DNA from: an uncultured Saprospiraceae bacterium
GTDB lineage: Bacteria > Bacteroidota > Bacteroidia > Chitinophagales > Saprospiraceae
Length of the DNA stretch: 33,164 bases
NCBI GenBank assembly: GCA_937923465.1
Contig: CALDUB010000128.1
Coordinates: 1 to 33,164 of the forward strand
Direction: 5' to 3'
A model generated the notes under the pieces. It was given only the letters and a program-made list of their open reading frames with translations. It was not told the DNA's origin and searched no databases. Every line of letters begins with the position of its first letter. Positions within the stretch are counted from its first letter, which is position 1. This document shows, piece by piece, positions 1 through 11,700 of this stretch. Position numbers and translations under genes: made by a program.

Positions 1-2
1 GA

Positions 3-44
3 CCAAAATTCTTCTTGTTCTTTTGTATTTGTAGCGTCTGTCAT
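3..44 (-). CDS. 5' end of an unidentified leftward gene (partial)
   Basis: An ATG on the minus strand at 44 opens a frame that stays open to the window edge and reads MTDATNTKEQEEFW. It is preceded by an A-rich stretch, as is usual for Bacteroidota starts. Only 14 codons are visible, so no family can be named. It lies downstream of the 120-152 hairpin, which would separate it from the leftward gene ending at 153. A chance start is possible. Confidence 0.4.
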   Translation of the reverse strand, partial: MTDATNTKEQEEFW

Positions 45-119
45 TTGTTGATTACTTTATGTATGCCTGAATTCTGACTTTAAAACAATTATCCTCTAAA
101 AAAGATGCTTTCTCCAACA

Positions 120-152
120 AAAAAGCCCTACACAATATGCGCAGGGCTTTTT
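120..152 (-). terminator. Rho-independent terminator
   Basis: A perfect 10-bp stem (AAAAAGCCCT at 120-129, AGGGCTTTTT at 143-152) has a 13-nt loop and A/T tails on both sides. It starts directly after the stop codon of the leftward small gene ending at 153, so it most likely terminates that transcript. The symmetric A/T tracts would also let it work on the other strand. Confidence 0.8.
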
Positions 153-410
153 CTAATGATTTTTGATTGTTCCCAAAAGATTGTCTAAATAAGATTCTTT
201 GGTTGCAATGATTTTTTGTATTTTTTTCAACTTGTCTTGGCGACCACTGTCCAAACTTCCGTATAGTTGCGTAACAGGTGTTGAAAGTTCTACTTCTCGT
301 TTTCGTAAAAAAGCTAAGTCTCTTTCTGTTTTAGCTTTTTGGGCAACTATTTCCCAGTTAAACGCTTCGGTAGAAGGGTAATCCGTCATCGAATCAGAAT
401 GTTGCATCAT
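153..410 (-). CDS. Small hypothetical coiled-coil protein
   Basis: This 85-residue protein was not recognised as a named family. It begins with two consecutive Met codons; the first (410) is used here. The middle and C-terminal part is rich in Lys, Glu, Arg and Leu in a heptad-like pattern (KTERDLAFLRKREVEL, then DKLKKIQKIIATKESYLDNL), suggesting a helical hairpin or coiled coil. No signal peptide or membrane segment is visible, so it should be cytoplasmic. Gene-like composition and a strong terminator directly after its stop support a real gene. The overlapping plus-strand frame at 199-381 is a shadow. Function unknown. Confidence 0.65.
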   Translation of the reverse strand: MMQHSDSMTDYPSTEAFNWEIVAQKAKTERDLAFLRKREVELSTPVTQLYGSLDSGRQDKLKKIQKIIATKESYLDNLLGTIKNH

Positions 411-770
411 ATAAATGTGACTATTTATTCATAATTAGGTGAATGTGGAGGGTTTGGTTTTCTTTGGCTAAAAGTAAGCTTTTCTTTTGACTTATTAAAG
501 TACTAATCAAACATTTTAAAAAGTATTTTAGTTTAATTAAAAATTAAATTTTGTTTACTTACTCTTTACCACTTATTATTGTAAAAAGAACACTAAGATA
601 ATTTTTAATACAACGACAGAATTACGTTTCATATTTTTCATTTTTTCAAAAAAAAGAGAATTTTTCTGCTTAAATTGAAAAAAGAAAGCTTTGTTGCTTA
701 GTTTTGTGAGCATTCGCTATATGCCGTATTTTACATACTATAAAAATAACAATAAATAAGCCAAGTATAA
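411..770. other. 360-bp divergent intergenic region
   Basis: This A/T-rich spacer lies between the leftward small gene and the rightward nitroreductase and should hold both promoters. It contains poly-A/T runs (for example around 640-665). The only convincing promoter-like signal is the one listed at 675-706. No ORF, RNA gene or long repeat was recognised. Confidence 0.6.
675..706 (+). promoter_or_regulatory. Candidate Bacteroidota-type promoter for the nitroreductase
   Basis: TTG at 675-677 and TAGTTTTG at 699-706 match the Bacteroidota -33 TTG / -7 TAnnTTTG consensus with a 21-bp spacer. The implied leader to the ATG at 771 is about 60 nt. The motif is short and the region A/T-rich, so a chance match is possible. 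Confidence 0.4.
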
Positions 771-1346
771 ATGATGCATTCTGATAATTTAGCCCAACTT
801 ATAAAAAACAGACGTTCTATTTTTCCAAAAACATATACGGAAGAACAGATATCGGATGCAATAATTATGGAGATTTTAGAAAATGCAAATTGGGCGCCCA
901 ATCATAGAAAAACTGAACCTTGGAGGTTTAAGGTTTTACAAGGAGAGGCACGACAAGACTTGGCAAATTTTATGGCAACTTGGTACAAAGACAATACGCC
1001 TGCGGCGAGTTATTCAGAAAAGAAGTATGAGAAAAATTTAAAAAAGCCAATGCTCTCCCCTACCATTATTGCTATTTGTATGCAAAGAGATGCGGCGGAA
1101 AGTGTGCCTGAATGGGAAGAAGTTGCGGCGACGGCTATGGCGGTACAGAATATGTGGTTGACTTGTACGGCTCATAATATTGGTTGCTATTGGTCTTCTC
1201 CAAAGTCTGTTTCGGAGGCTCAAGAGCTTTTAAACTTGGCTAAAGGGGAGCGTTGCTTGGGGCTTTTTTATATGGGGTATCATAATATGCCTGAGATTCC
1301 TGGGCGTCGTGGGGATATTAAGGAGAAAGTGACTTTTATGAGGTAA
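771..1346 (+). CDS. Nitroreductase family protein (YdjA-like)
   Basis: The 191-residue protein has the layout of the small FMN-dependent nitroreductase family. An N-terminal RRSIFPKTYTEEQI segment supplies the phosphate-binding Arg pair, NANWAPNHRKTEPWRF (about residues 39-54) is the classic FMN/dimer segment, and the C-terminal third carries AATAMAVQNMWLTC and GLFYMGYH. Such enzymes reduce nitro-aromatics, quinones or related electrophiles with NAD(P)H in the cytoplasm; the substrate here is unknown. Length is typical of the YdjA subgroup. Two Met codons occur at the start (771 and 774). It is monocistronic and converges on the pseudouridine synthase gene across a shared hairpin at 1432-1471. 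Confidence 0.88.
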   Translation: MMHSDNLAQLIKNRRSIFPKTYTEEQISDAIIMEILENANWAPNHRKTEPWRFKVLQGEARQDLANFMATWYKDNTPAASYSEKKYEKNLKKPMLSPTIIAICMQRDAAESVPEWEEVAATAMAVQNMWLTCTAHNIGCYWSSPKSVSEAQELLNLAKGERCLGLFYMGYHNMPEIPGRRGDIKEKVTFMR

Positions 1347-1431
1347 TGTATGTTTGATTTTGTTTGAGTGAGATTTTACTCAAATAAAGCTGAGGATTGG
1401 TATTTTGCCAAGTTTCTGCTTTGAGTTTTCG

Positions 1432-1471
1432 TTTTTCTGCTTCTTTTGGCGCCCCAAAAGAAGCAGAAAAA
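1432..1471. terminator. Long perfect hairpin, bidirectional terminator between convergent genes
   Basis: An 18-bp perfect inverted repeat (1432-1449 and 1454-1471) has a 4-nt loop CGCC. The stem ends in A5/T5, so it reads as an intrinsic terminator on both strands. It lies between the convergent nitroreductase (ends 1346) and pseudouridine synthase (ends 1513) genes. The C/T-rich stem around TTTTGGCGCCCCAAAA is unusually long for a terminator and may belong to a dispersed palindromic repeat family; no second copy occurs in this window. Confidence 0.7.
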
Positions 1472-1512
1472 ATAGACAAGAAACCTCAACTAAAATCTAA
1501 TAAATTAAATCC

Positions 1513-2112
1513 CTACACTCCCAACAAACCTCTTAAATCCGCTCCCTCCATTTCCTTAACATCGCCAGATTTCATTCCTTCCAAATGCAATTTTTCAATA
1601 CGCGTGCGTACCAATCGCAAAACAGGAAAACCCGTTTTCGCACACATTTTACGTACTTGACGATTTTTACCCTCAATTAAAGTCAACTCAATCCAACTCG
1701 TCGGAAGCATTTTACGATACCGAACAGGTGGGTCGCGCTCTGGCAAACCAATCCCCTCCGGCAATAACTTAGCCTTTGCAGCCATAGTACGATACATCGT
1801 TTTTCCTAGCTTAATATCAATTCCGTTTTCCAGCATGTCGATACCCTCGTCGGTCATTTGTCCATCTACTTGTGCAGCATAAGCGCGGCTATGTGCAAAA
1901 TCAGGATTTAATAATTGGTGATTGAGTTTCTTATCATTTGTCAATATTAAAAGTCCCTCACTATCCTTATCTAGTCGTCCCACAGGATAGACATCTTTGG
2001 GAAACTTAAAGCCCAAATCTGCCAAAGTCTTATGATGTGGTTCTGGTCGCGAAAATTGACTCAGCACACCATAAGGCTTAAAAATAACGTAGTAATTATA
2101 GTTTTTATCCAT
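1513..2112 (-). CDS. rluE: rRNA pseudouridine synthase, RsuA/RluE family
   Basis: The 199-residue protein matches the short RluE branch of the RsuA family, which isomerises a single uridine in 23S rRNA. The catalytic motif GRLDKDSEGLLILTND is present with Asp48 as the expected nucleophile. An N-terminal VIFKPYGVLSQF and a C-terminal PTSWIELTLIEGKNRQVRKM followed by LRLVRTRIE complete the fold. There is no S4 RNA-binding domain, as expected for RluE. The start at 2112 gives MDKNYNYYVIFKP, directly ahead of the first strand. The gene is transcribed leftward and ends facing the nitroreductase. The target base is inferred from family resemblance only. Confidence 0.88.
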   Translation of the reverse strand: MDKNYNYYVIFKPYGVLSQFSRPEPHHKTLADLGFKFPKDVYPVGRLDKDSEGLLILTNDKKLNHQLLNPDFAHSRAYAAQVDGQMTDEGIDMLENGIDIKLGKTMYRTMAAKAKLLPEGIGLPERDPPVRYRKMLPTSWIELTLIEGKNRQVRKMCAKTGFPVLRLVRTRIEKLHLEGMKSGDVKEMEGADLRGLLGV

Positions 2113-2149
2113 TATATATTTTTAAAATCTGACTTCTAATATTTTAGAA

Positions 2150-2308
2150 ATTAGACAGAAGATATTAGACACTAGACGCAAACACATGTAAAATAAAATA
2201 AATCGTTTCACATTGAGTGTCAAAAAATTAAACAAATGTTTTTTACTACATTTCGTTTTTTTGTCTAAAATCTAATATCCAACATCCTTCGTCCAAAGTC
2301 TAATAATA
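2150..2308. repeat. Dispersed TTAGAC inverted-repeat element, copy A
   Basis: The left arm (2150-2176) carries ATTAGACAGAAGATATTAG and the right arm (2263-2308) carries the complementary CTTCGTCCAAAGTCTAATA, with about 85 bp of A/T-rich DNA between them. The same arms and total size recur at 22681-22829. The arms are imperfect (AGATATTAGAC-type words repeat within each). No ORF is inside. It may be a MITE-like or regulatory RNA-hairpin repeat; identity is inferred only from this internal match. Confidence 0.6.
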
Positions 2309-2419
2309 TTAAACCTTATTAACCTATTTAAAAGGCACTATTCTTGTACGTAAACAAATAATATAAGATGTTGTTTTTGCAAAACTCGCACAAAGAAAAC
2401 AACGTAAATAATTTTTTCA

Positions 2420-2446
2420 AGAAGCCGTCTAGAAAATTCGGCTTCT
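2420..2446. other. 8-bp stem-loop upstream of the adhesin
   Basis: AGAAGCCG (2420-2427) pairs perfectly with CGGCTTCT (2439-2446) around an 11-nt loop. A T6 run precedes it (an A6 run follows it on the minus strand), so it could be a terminator for a leftward transcript or a leader structure of a rightward one. No gene ends next to it. Confidence 0.4.
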
Positions 2447-2696
2447 CTCCCTCCTTATAATACATAGCTTTTCCTGAGTTTCTTCATCTAATTCAAAAAG
2501 AATCGAAAAAATAATCGAAAATCATTGATTCTGTCACAGTTTTTGAATATAGATATTTTAAATGTGTATTTTATTTATATTTAACTAACTGAATTACACT
2601 GTTTCCTATCCTATTTTCTGTAACAACTATTCTGAACACACACTTTACATCTACGTCGAAGACGTGCAGTATCCAAATTAACACAACTGCATAATT

Positions 2697-2736
2697 CGTT
2701 GGATTTCAAACTGTTACAAACTATTGAAAATCCACG
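2697..2736. other. Bulged hairpin just upstream of the adhesin start
   Basis: CGTTGGATTTCAA (2697-2709) can pair with TTGAAAATCCACG (2724-2736) with a bulged base on each side and a 14-nt loop. It lies 36 bp before the adhesin ATG, immediately upstream of the A/T-rich TATTTTTTGC. It could be an operator or leader structure; this is inference from position alone. Confidence 0.3.
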
Positions 2737-2772
2737 TAGGTATTTTTTGCCAAACTCAAATTTATACTTGTT

Positions 2773-5700
2773 ATGAGTAAATTCTACGTCTCTGTATCAT
2801 CCGTACTATTAGTTTTAATGCTAATATTTACCAATGTTGATGGTATTAATGCCAAGACAGAGCAATCCCACGAACACGGTTTTTTCACAAACCAGATGAA
2901 ACTTTTGCAAAATGTTTTAGTGCAAAGCTTTCCTCAAGAATTAATTTCCAATTCTAACTTCGAGTCTACCGCCGCGCTCCCCTCCCCAATGGCGGCTATG
3001 ATGACAGAATGTGTAGGCGGTCCCGGCAATTTAGGCGGTACTGCCTTTGGTGATTTCAACTATGATGGTATTGAAGACAGTGGTACTGTCGGTATCCCCA
3101 ATGTTGATGTTCACCTTTTTGCACCTACGGGTGTAGACGGTGCGAGTGTCCTCGTGAGTAGTACAACTACTGACGAACTAGGTCACTACACATTTAGTGG
3201 TTTGACAGACGGTGACCAATACCGTGTCGAGTTTCACTTGCCGACCTATTTATCTTCTCTCAAGCAATACACAGAAGGTGGTAGCGACGGCGTAAATAAT
3301 ACGACAGGTACTCAAATGGCTATGGTGCCAAGTTGTGATGTAGATGCAGGTTTTGCATTCGCAGAAGACTTTTATGGAGACAATCCATTCATGGCAGCAA
3401 CTTGCTTCGTCAATGGTAATCCAGACCCAGTAGTCCCTCCAGCAGATGATGCTGAAAATCCTTCTTTTGAAAAAACAGTTGTTTGGTTCCGTTGGGATTA
3501 CACTGGTAGTACTGTTGAACCTCTAGAACTAGCAAATGCTGGCCAGACAGGTTCTGTATACGGTATGGCTTTCAATAGATTTACTCAAAAATTATATACT
3601 TCGGCTTTCATTAAGCGCCATACAGGTCTTGGACCTCTTGGCTTGGGTGGTATTTACGAAGTAGATGTTACGGACATCGATGTGCCAGTTTTCTCGCCTC
3701 TTGTAGATGTTGCGACTATTGGCATAAACGTAGGTAGCATTGACGACAACGTGACACGTGGTCTTCCTGACTTGGTCAATGACCCGTCAAATGATGCTAT
3801 CGCTTATGACAAAGTAGGTAAAGAAGGTATCGGAGCCATTGCAGTTGATGAAATCGCAAATGCGCTTTACTTCGTTAACCTTTTTGACAAAAATGTCTAT
3901 CGTATCGATTTAGATAGCGATAACGACCCAGCAACTGCGCCAACGGCAGCAGATGTCACTAGCTTTACTTTACCTGCGGACCCATGTAATAATGGAGAAT
4001 TTCGCCCTTTCTCAGTTAATGTACACCGTGGTCAAGTTTATGTCGGTGGTAACTGTGACGGTACAGCAGGTGGTACAGCAGCAGACTTGACAGCATATGT
4101 TTATCGCTTAGACGGTACAACATTCACACAAGTAGCAACAGCAGACTTAGACTATACAAAAGGCTATGCTGCTAACGAAAATAACTGTGATAACTTCCCA
4201 GGATGGTATCCATGGGAAAGCACTATTCCTACTACTTGTAGTGGTACAGGTACAGAAACTGTGGTTTACCCTACTCCTTTATTGTCTGATTTTCAATTTG
4301 ATGCAGATGGTTCTTTAGTTTTAGGTTTCATGGATAGAACGGGACACCAGATTGGTTACCGCAACTATCCATTAGCTGGTGAAACGCCTCTACTATCTGT
4401 TGTGTCTGGTGGTGATATCTTGCGTTTATACAATAATGCAGGAACATATGAACAAGAAGTAAATGGAACAGCAGGTCCTTTCACTTCAGGTGGTGCAGGT
4501 AATGCACAAGGTCCTGGCGGTGGAGAGTTTTACTTTATGGATTTATTCGCTGGGCCAAGCGATAATATTCCTTTTCCTCCACACATCGAAACAGCTCAAG
4601 GTGACTTAGCTATCTTCCCTGGTTCTAATCAAATAGCAACAACTTCTCTTGACCCTTATAGTACTCTTTTCAACTCTGGTGGTGTAAACTGGATGGATGG
4701 TGAAACGGGTGAAGTGCGTCCAGAAGGTTATGTTTTATATCGTTCTTCTACTTCTGACATTTCTACTTTCTCGAAAGGAAATGGATTGGGTGGTTTGATT
4801 ACCTTAGGAGAATCGGCACCTTCTGAAGTAGGTGGTGTTATCTGGAATGATGCAAATAGCGACGGTATTCAAGACGGTAACGAGGCTGTTATGCCAAATG
4901 TCAATGTGTCATTGTATGATGCTACTGGTGTTCAGATTAGCACGACAATGAGTAACGCGAATGGTACTTATTCTTTTGGTGGAGCTGACTTGGCATTGAA
5001 TACAGATTACTACTTAGTATTTGGTGAAGGTGGTCAATTCGACATCACAGACGGTAGCTTAAACGGAAACACATACATCACGGTCGCTAATACAGGAATG
5101 TTTACTGACCCAGACCGTAATGATAGTGATATCATCATGACGCCTTCTGGTGTTGCAGGTGATGCTTTTACGACATATCCTTCTATCTTTTTCACGACGG
5201 GTTCTGAAGGTTGGGTTTCTCACGATATGGATGCTGGTTTCACGGCTGATAACTTAAACCCTATTGCAGGTGTCGGTGGTACTATTTTCTATGACAACGA
5301 TGACGACGGTATCCAAGACGGTGCTGTAAATGATGAAGGTGGTATAGAAGGAGTTACCATAAACCTATTTGATAGTAGTGATGTACTTATTGGTACCACT
5401 ACAACCGATATAAATGGAGATTACTACTTCATAAATATACCTACAGGAACTTACTACGTCAATGTTGACCCAACAACAAACACGACAGGATTAATGTACG
5501 AGTTCTCTACAATGGATACTGGTGGCGATGATGCTCTTGATAGTGATATCAATGCAACGACGATGAATTCTGACCCTTTTGTGTTTGACCCAGCTAATGG
5601 CGATGCAGATATTGACGGTGGTTTGGCTGCGCCAGTAGGTTCTATTGGTGGTTTTGTATTCAATGATTTGGATATGAATGGTATCCAAGGCGGCGCTATG

Positions 5701-8700
5701 GAGACAGCAATTAGCAATGTAACAGTTTTACTTTACATTGACGGAAATACAATACCTGAACAAACTGTAGTAACAGATGCTTCTGGTATTTATACATTTA
5801 CAAATGTACCTCTTGGTGATTATTTCATTGACTTTGATGCGACGACTAATGATTTAGATTTGGCCGGATTAAGCGGTAGTCCAATGGACGCTGGCAGTGA
5901 TGATACTATAGATAGTGATGCAGATGCAAATGCAGGTGAGACAAATGTTTTCACATTTGACCCAGCTGTTACGCCAACGGCAGATTTTGATGCAGGTTTT
6001 TTCCAACCGACAGGAACAATAACTGGTACTACTTTTCTTGATAATAATGAAGACGGTATCCAAGATGTAGACGATACTATGTTTGAAGGTATTACCGTTA
6101 CTTTAATCGATAGCGACGGTGATGTTTATGCAACTACGACGACAGACTCTAATGGAGATTATGTATTTACTGGCGTAATCGCTGATGATTACACGGTCGT
6201 TTTTGATGAGACGACAAATATTGACGGTTTGGATGAATTAAGTCCAACTCTACAAGACCAAGGTGGTGACGATACAGTTGACTCTGACATTTCAACAGGA
6301 GGAACAGTAACTATCACAGGTTTTGACCCGATGATGTCTGTTGTAGTTGACGGTGGATTTGTACAAGCAATGACCTCTGTCTCTGGTTTTGTATTTACTG
6401 ATGTGAACGAAGACGGTATCCAGCAAGGTACAGAGCCTACAATCAATGGCGTAACAGTCACATTATTTGATGACAATGATGTCGTAATCGGCACAACGAC
6501 GACAACTGGTGACGGTGCATACATCTTTACAGGTATTCCTTCTGGAAATTACTATGTAACTTTTGACCCAACAACGGCTGGCATTACTGATTTTGAATAC
6601 AGTACACAAGACCAAGGTGCAGATGATAATGTGGACAGTGATGTAAACATCAGTGGAAGTACAGCAACATTTACAGTGGATGCACTTACGCCTACTCCTG
6701 TTACAAATGTAAACGCAGGTGTTATTTTCGCAGGCGGAAATATTATGGGTTTTGCATGGAAAGATTGTAACGACGGTATTTTTGCAGCGGGCGAAGCAAG
6801 TCTTCAAGGTGTTCCTGTATCTCTCGCAGGTCAAGACATGGCGGGTAATGCTATTGCTCAAAGTACAACAACAGACATAACGGGTGCTTATAGCTTTATG
6901 TCTTTACCGCAGGGTGATTACACTTTAACTTTTGGTATTCCTGCCCTACCTACAGGTTTAGGTTATGCAGCAGCAAATCAAGGCGGTGATGAATTGCTTG
7001 ACAGTGATGCAGATGTTATAACGGGAAGTACAGCACAATTTGCTTTGGCATCTGGTGAGACTATCGAAGACTACTCTGTCGCTTTCCGCGATACTGCGGC
7101 GCCTGCTTTTGTTAATCCTCCTGCGGACGAAGATGTTTCTTGTGGTGACCCTGACTTTGGCACTCCTCCTACTTTGACAGCAACGGATAATTGCGATACA
7201 GATGTAGCTATTACTTTTACTGAAACAATGGATACGGCAACAGGTGACTGTTCTGGTATCACGATTGTGCGTACCTGGGTAGCGACAGATGATTGTGGAA
7301 ATTCTTCTACACACACACAGACTTTAAATGCAACAGATAATACGGCACCAGTTATTACAATTGTAAATCCTGACCTTCTTGGTTTCATGGACGGTGACAC
7401 GATTTTCTTCTCTTGCAATGATGATATTCCTGTTTATGGCGCAGATGATGTAGAAGCTACAGATGTTTGTGACGCAGACCCAGAGGTAACTTTTGAAGAC
7501 TTCTTAATCACTATCGGTGATTGTACAGAAGGTGGTTTCTTACAAGAAATGTACTGTGGTTGGATTGCTACAGACAACTGTGGAAATGCAGATACATTAA
7601 ACATTTATCTTGTCGTAAGTGACAATGAAGCACCTGTCCTTGTGGGCATGGTACCAGCTGATATTACTATTACTTGTGCGGATACTATTCCTGATGCACC
7701 TATTCTCACAGCAACAGATAACTGTGTGGAAGACATCATGGTAGAGTTTGATGAGTCAGTGATTGGTGATACTTGTGATGTGGTAAAAATCACGCGTAAG
7801 TATACAGCGACGGACGATTGTGGTAATATGACCATGCAACAATACAACATCTATATTGAGACACCAGAGTTAGAAATCTTTGGAGTTCCTGCTGATGTAA
7901 CACTTGATTGTGCAGATTTAATGGACCCACCAATGGTCACTTACTCGCATGAATGTCACGGTTTCGATACTCTATTTGAAGAAGTTATAATTGGAGACAT
8001 CTGTGAAGATTACAAAATCATTCGCAAGTGGACAGCAATGAATGACTGTGGTCAAATGGCTATGGAACAATACACAATTGACGTTATCGTAGAAGATGTT
8101 GAAATCACAGGCGTACCTGCGGATGTAACAGTTACTTGCGACAATGTTCCAGAACCTGCGACTCCTACTGTTAATGACGAGTGTTACTTAGTAGAATTAG
8201 AATATTCAGAGATTGTCTTAAACTCTATTTGTGAGACTTATGAGATAGTACGCACGTGGACCGCAACAGATGAATGTGGTGGTTCGACAACAGAGTCGCA
8301 AACTATCACAGTAGAAGTAGAAGAATTAGGATTGACGGGCGTTCCTGCTGATATTACAATTGATTGTACGGAAGAAATTCCACCAGTAGCTGACCCTCAA
8401 CCAAGTAGCGACTGTTACGATGTAATGATTGATTTTGGTGAGACGCTTATCGGTGATACTTGTAGCAATTACAAAATCTTACGTGTTTGGGTGGCTAACG
8501 ATTTCTGTGGCAACCAAATTATGGAAATGCAGACTATCGTGGTAGAAGTTCCTGAATTGGAATTGACCAACTTACCTGCTGATTTGACTTTGGAATGTGA
8601 TGAAAACGTTCCTGCACCAGTTGACCCTACTCCTACTAGCGATTGCTATGAAGTAGTAATCGAATTTGAAGAAAGCATCGTGCCTGGTGCATGTGCCACA

Positions 8701-11700
8701 GAATTTACGATAGAAAGAAATTGGGCTGCGACAGATGATTGTGGTAATGTTGTCACACACGAACAATTAATCTCAGTTATTGATACGACGGGACCAGTTG
8801 TTACTGTAGACCACCCAGACTTGGTAGGTTTACCAAGTGGTAGTACTTTGACTTATGACTGTTCTGATTTGGTAAATCTAATGGATGCACCAGCGACAGC
8901 AATCGACAACTGTGTAGACGAGCCTTTGGAGGTAAACTTCATGGAAATGACAGAATTGGGAGACTGCGAAGTTGACGGTTTTATCATTCGTATGGACTGT
9001 TGTTGGAAAGCAGAAGACCCTTGTGGTAATCAATCAGAATACTGTGTAACCGTTATCATCACAGACACAGAAGCACCCGTATTGACAGGTGTACCTGCGG
9101 ATGTAACGATTAACTTAGCAGCGGGCGATATTGTACCAGAAGCAGCTGACGTAACAGCAACTGATGCCTGTGCTGACCCTGAATTGTCTTTCATCGAAAC
9201 ACAAGAGGCTTTGGATTGTGGTTATGTTTTAACGCGCACTTGGTTGGCAGAAGATGATTGTGGAAACAGTGTTTTCCAATCTCAAATCATTACTGTAAAC
9301 GACATCTGTGATTGTCCTGACATCGTGATTGATGATATTGTTATTGTAGATTCAGACTGTAATAATGACAATGGTTCTATCACGATTACGACAGAACTTT
9401 CAGAAAATATTTACGACTTCATTTTATTACCAAACTATGGTAACCAAAACGAAGTAGGAAACGTGGTAACGGACTTGCCTCCAGGTAGTTACTTAATGAT
9501 TGTCAATCTTCCAAATGTAGACAATTGTGATGAAAAAATCTACTTTGACATTGAGGAAAGCGGTTGTTCTGATGAAGTTGATGTCGCACTAGCTGACGGT
9601 CAAACTGATTACTGTATCGACGAAAGCGTTTTCAATATCGAAGGAACGATTACTTCTTCTTCATTCTGTGATGCAGGTAATGCAAGTACAGTTTTAGCAA
9701 GTAACTTAGATGATAATTGTTTGACATTGACAGCGGCAGACGGATTTGAAGGATTGTCTCCTGACAAGATTTGTGTTGTTAACTGCTTCAATGGCTCGAC
9801 AACGGATTGTGATACAACTTATTTAAACATAACGGTAACACCAGTTATTCAACCTTGTGCATTAGCATTGTCTGGTGTAGAAACGGCGGATGACTTGTGT
9901 GGATTTGGTATTGGTAGCGTAAGTTTCAGTGTTGTTGGTGGTGAAGGTCCATTTACATTTGATTGGACAGACGGTATTTCTGATAACGTGATTGCTACTG
10001 GTTTGACTGCGGGAACTTACTCCGTAACTATTACTGATAATGGAACGGACTGTATCTTAAATGAGTCTTTCACTATTTCTGACGCTCAACTACCTGCACT
10101 TGAAAACAGCGATGTAAGTGTAAGCGATGCAACTTGTAACGGTGCCGCTGACGGTCAGATTAGTTCGACGACGGGTACGACTTACAATGTATATAATAGT
10201 TCGAATACTCTTGTTGGTACTACCCCACTTTCGGGCTTGCCAGCAGGTAATTATGTTGTAACCGAAGAAAGCGGTAATTGTACTGCTAACTTAAGCGTGT
10301 TCATTACAGAACCAGCAGCTATTGTTATTACTCCTATTGTTACGCAGGAAACGTGTAACGGTGGCGACGGTAGCATTCAATTGACAGTGGCAGGCGGCGC
10401 AGGCGATTTAACTTACTTCTGGTCTCCAAATGTATCCGCAAATGCAACAGCAGCGGACTTATTCGCTGGCGTATTTAGCGTAACGGTTGTTGACGGAGAA
10501 GGATGTACAGGAGTATTGGAAAACATCACAGTTGACTTAGATTGTAGTGCATGTGATTTGACTTATACTGCGACTAGTCAAGACATCCTTTGTGGTGGCG
10601 AAGAAACAGGTACGGCTGAAATTCAAACGACTGAAGACTATACTTATGTTTGGTCAACGGGCGCAACGACAAGTTCTGTTTCTGACCTATTCCCTGGTGA
10701 ATTCTCGGTGACTATCTCAGAAGTAGGAACTACTTGTACTGCTGTAGAAAACTTCACGATTACCTCTCCTGAGTTAATGTTTGTTTTCGAAACAGTAACA
10801 AATGAGACTTGTGACGGTGACGACGGTACGATTACTTTAGATGTAATTGGTGGTACATTACCATACAATTACGCTTGGTCTTCTGACATTTCGGTTACCA
10901 ATACGGCGACTGGCTTGGCAGCTGGTACATACAGTGTAACGGTTGGCGACGCTAATGCTTGTGAAACGGTTTTCACTTATGAAGTAATTGAAGATTGTGA
11001 CCCGACGGGTTGTCCTACTTTAGTTGTGGCTGAAATTGGAAATGCTGGTACAACAGACTGTACTGCTCCTATCGGCTACTGTTTAGATGTTCCATTCTCG
11101 ACAGTTATTGATTGGGATATTAGCTTGAACGGTGCAGATTACGCTAGCTCGTTGATTGGTTGTAATTTTGATACAAACTTCATTTATAACTACCAACTTA
11201 TTCCTGATGCGGGCGAAAACGGACCTTATACGATGACCTCTTGGATGGTTGACGGTGTTCCTCAAACGGGTACATTCAACAACAGCGCAGAGTTAATTGC
11301 ATTGATGAATAGCTTAGACTTCTTCGGGCAATGGTCTATTGATGAGGCAACACAAACTATCAGTGGCGGTCTTTTGGGCAGTACTTATGGCAACATGTTG
11401 GTGACTCAAGATGCTACGGGTGCTACAGGTGATTTGATTGTAAGCTCTACTTTCACACCATTAGGCACACAGTTATTGATAAACGAAGGGTTGAATACTT
11501 TGATTTTTACAGACGCAAATGGATGTGCAGATACACTTACAGTGACCGGAAATTGTTTGACAACTGAAACTGTTGAAATTACAATTCCTAATCAACAAAC
11601 GGGTACTTTCTGTCCAGATACGGCTGAATTACCGGGTGACGATATTAATGTTGAATTCATCTGTGGAACATGTGACAATGTAGGTTTGGCATTAGCGCCA

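Larger units (their letters stand above)
2113..2772. other. 660-bp intergenic region upstream of the giant adhesin
   Basis: This A/T-rich divergent spacer lies between the leftward pseudouridine synthase and the rightward adhesin. It contains a dispersed inverted-repeat element (2150-2308), an 8-bp hairpin (2420-2446), a small perfect hairpin (ACGTC at 2653-2657 with GACGT at 2661-2665) and a bulged hairpin (2697-2736). TATTTTTTGC at 2741-2750, just before the adhesin start, resembles a -7 box with one extra base. No coding frame was recognised. Confidence 0.6.

Noticed and set aside
1397-1660. Rightward 87-codon frame overlapping the hairpin and the pseudouridine synthase
   Set aside because: It reads through a terminator-type palindrome and is antisense to a well-supported gene.
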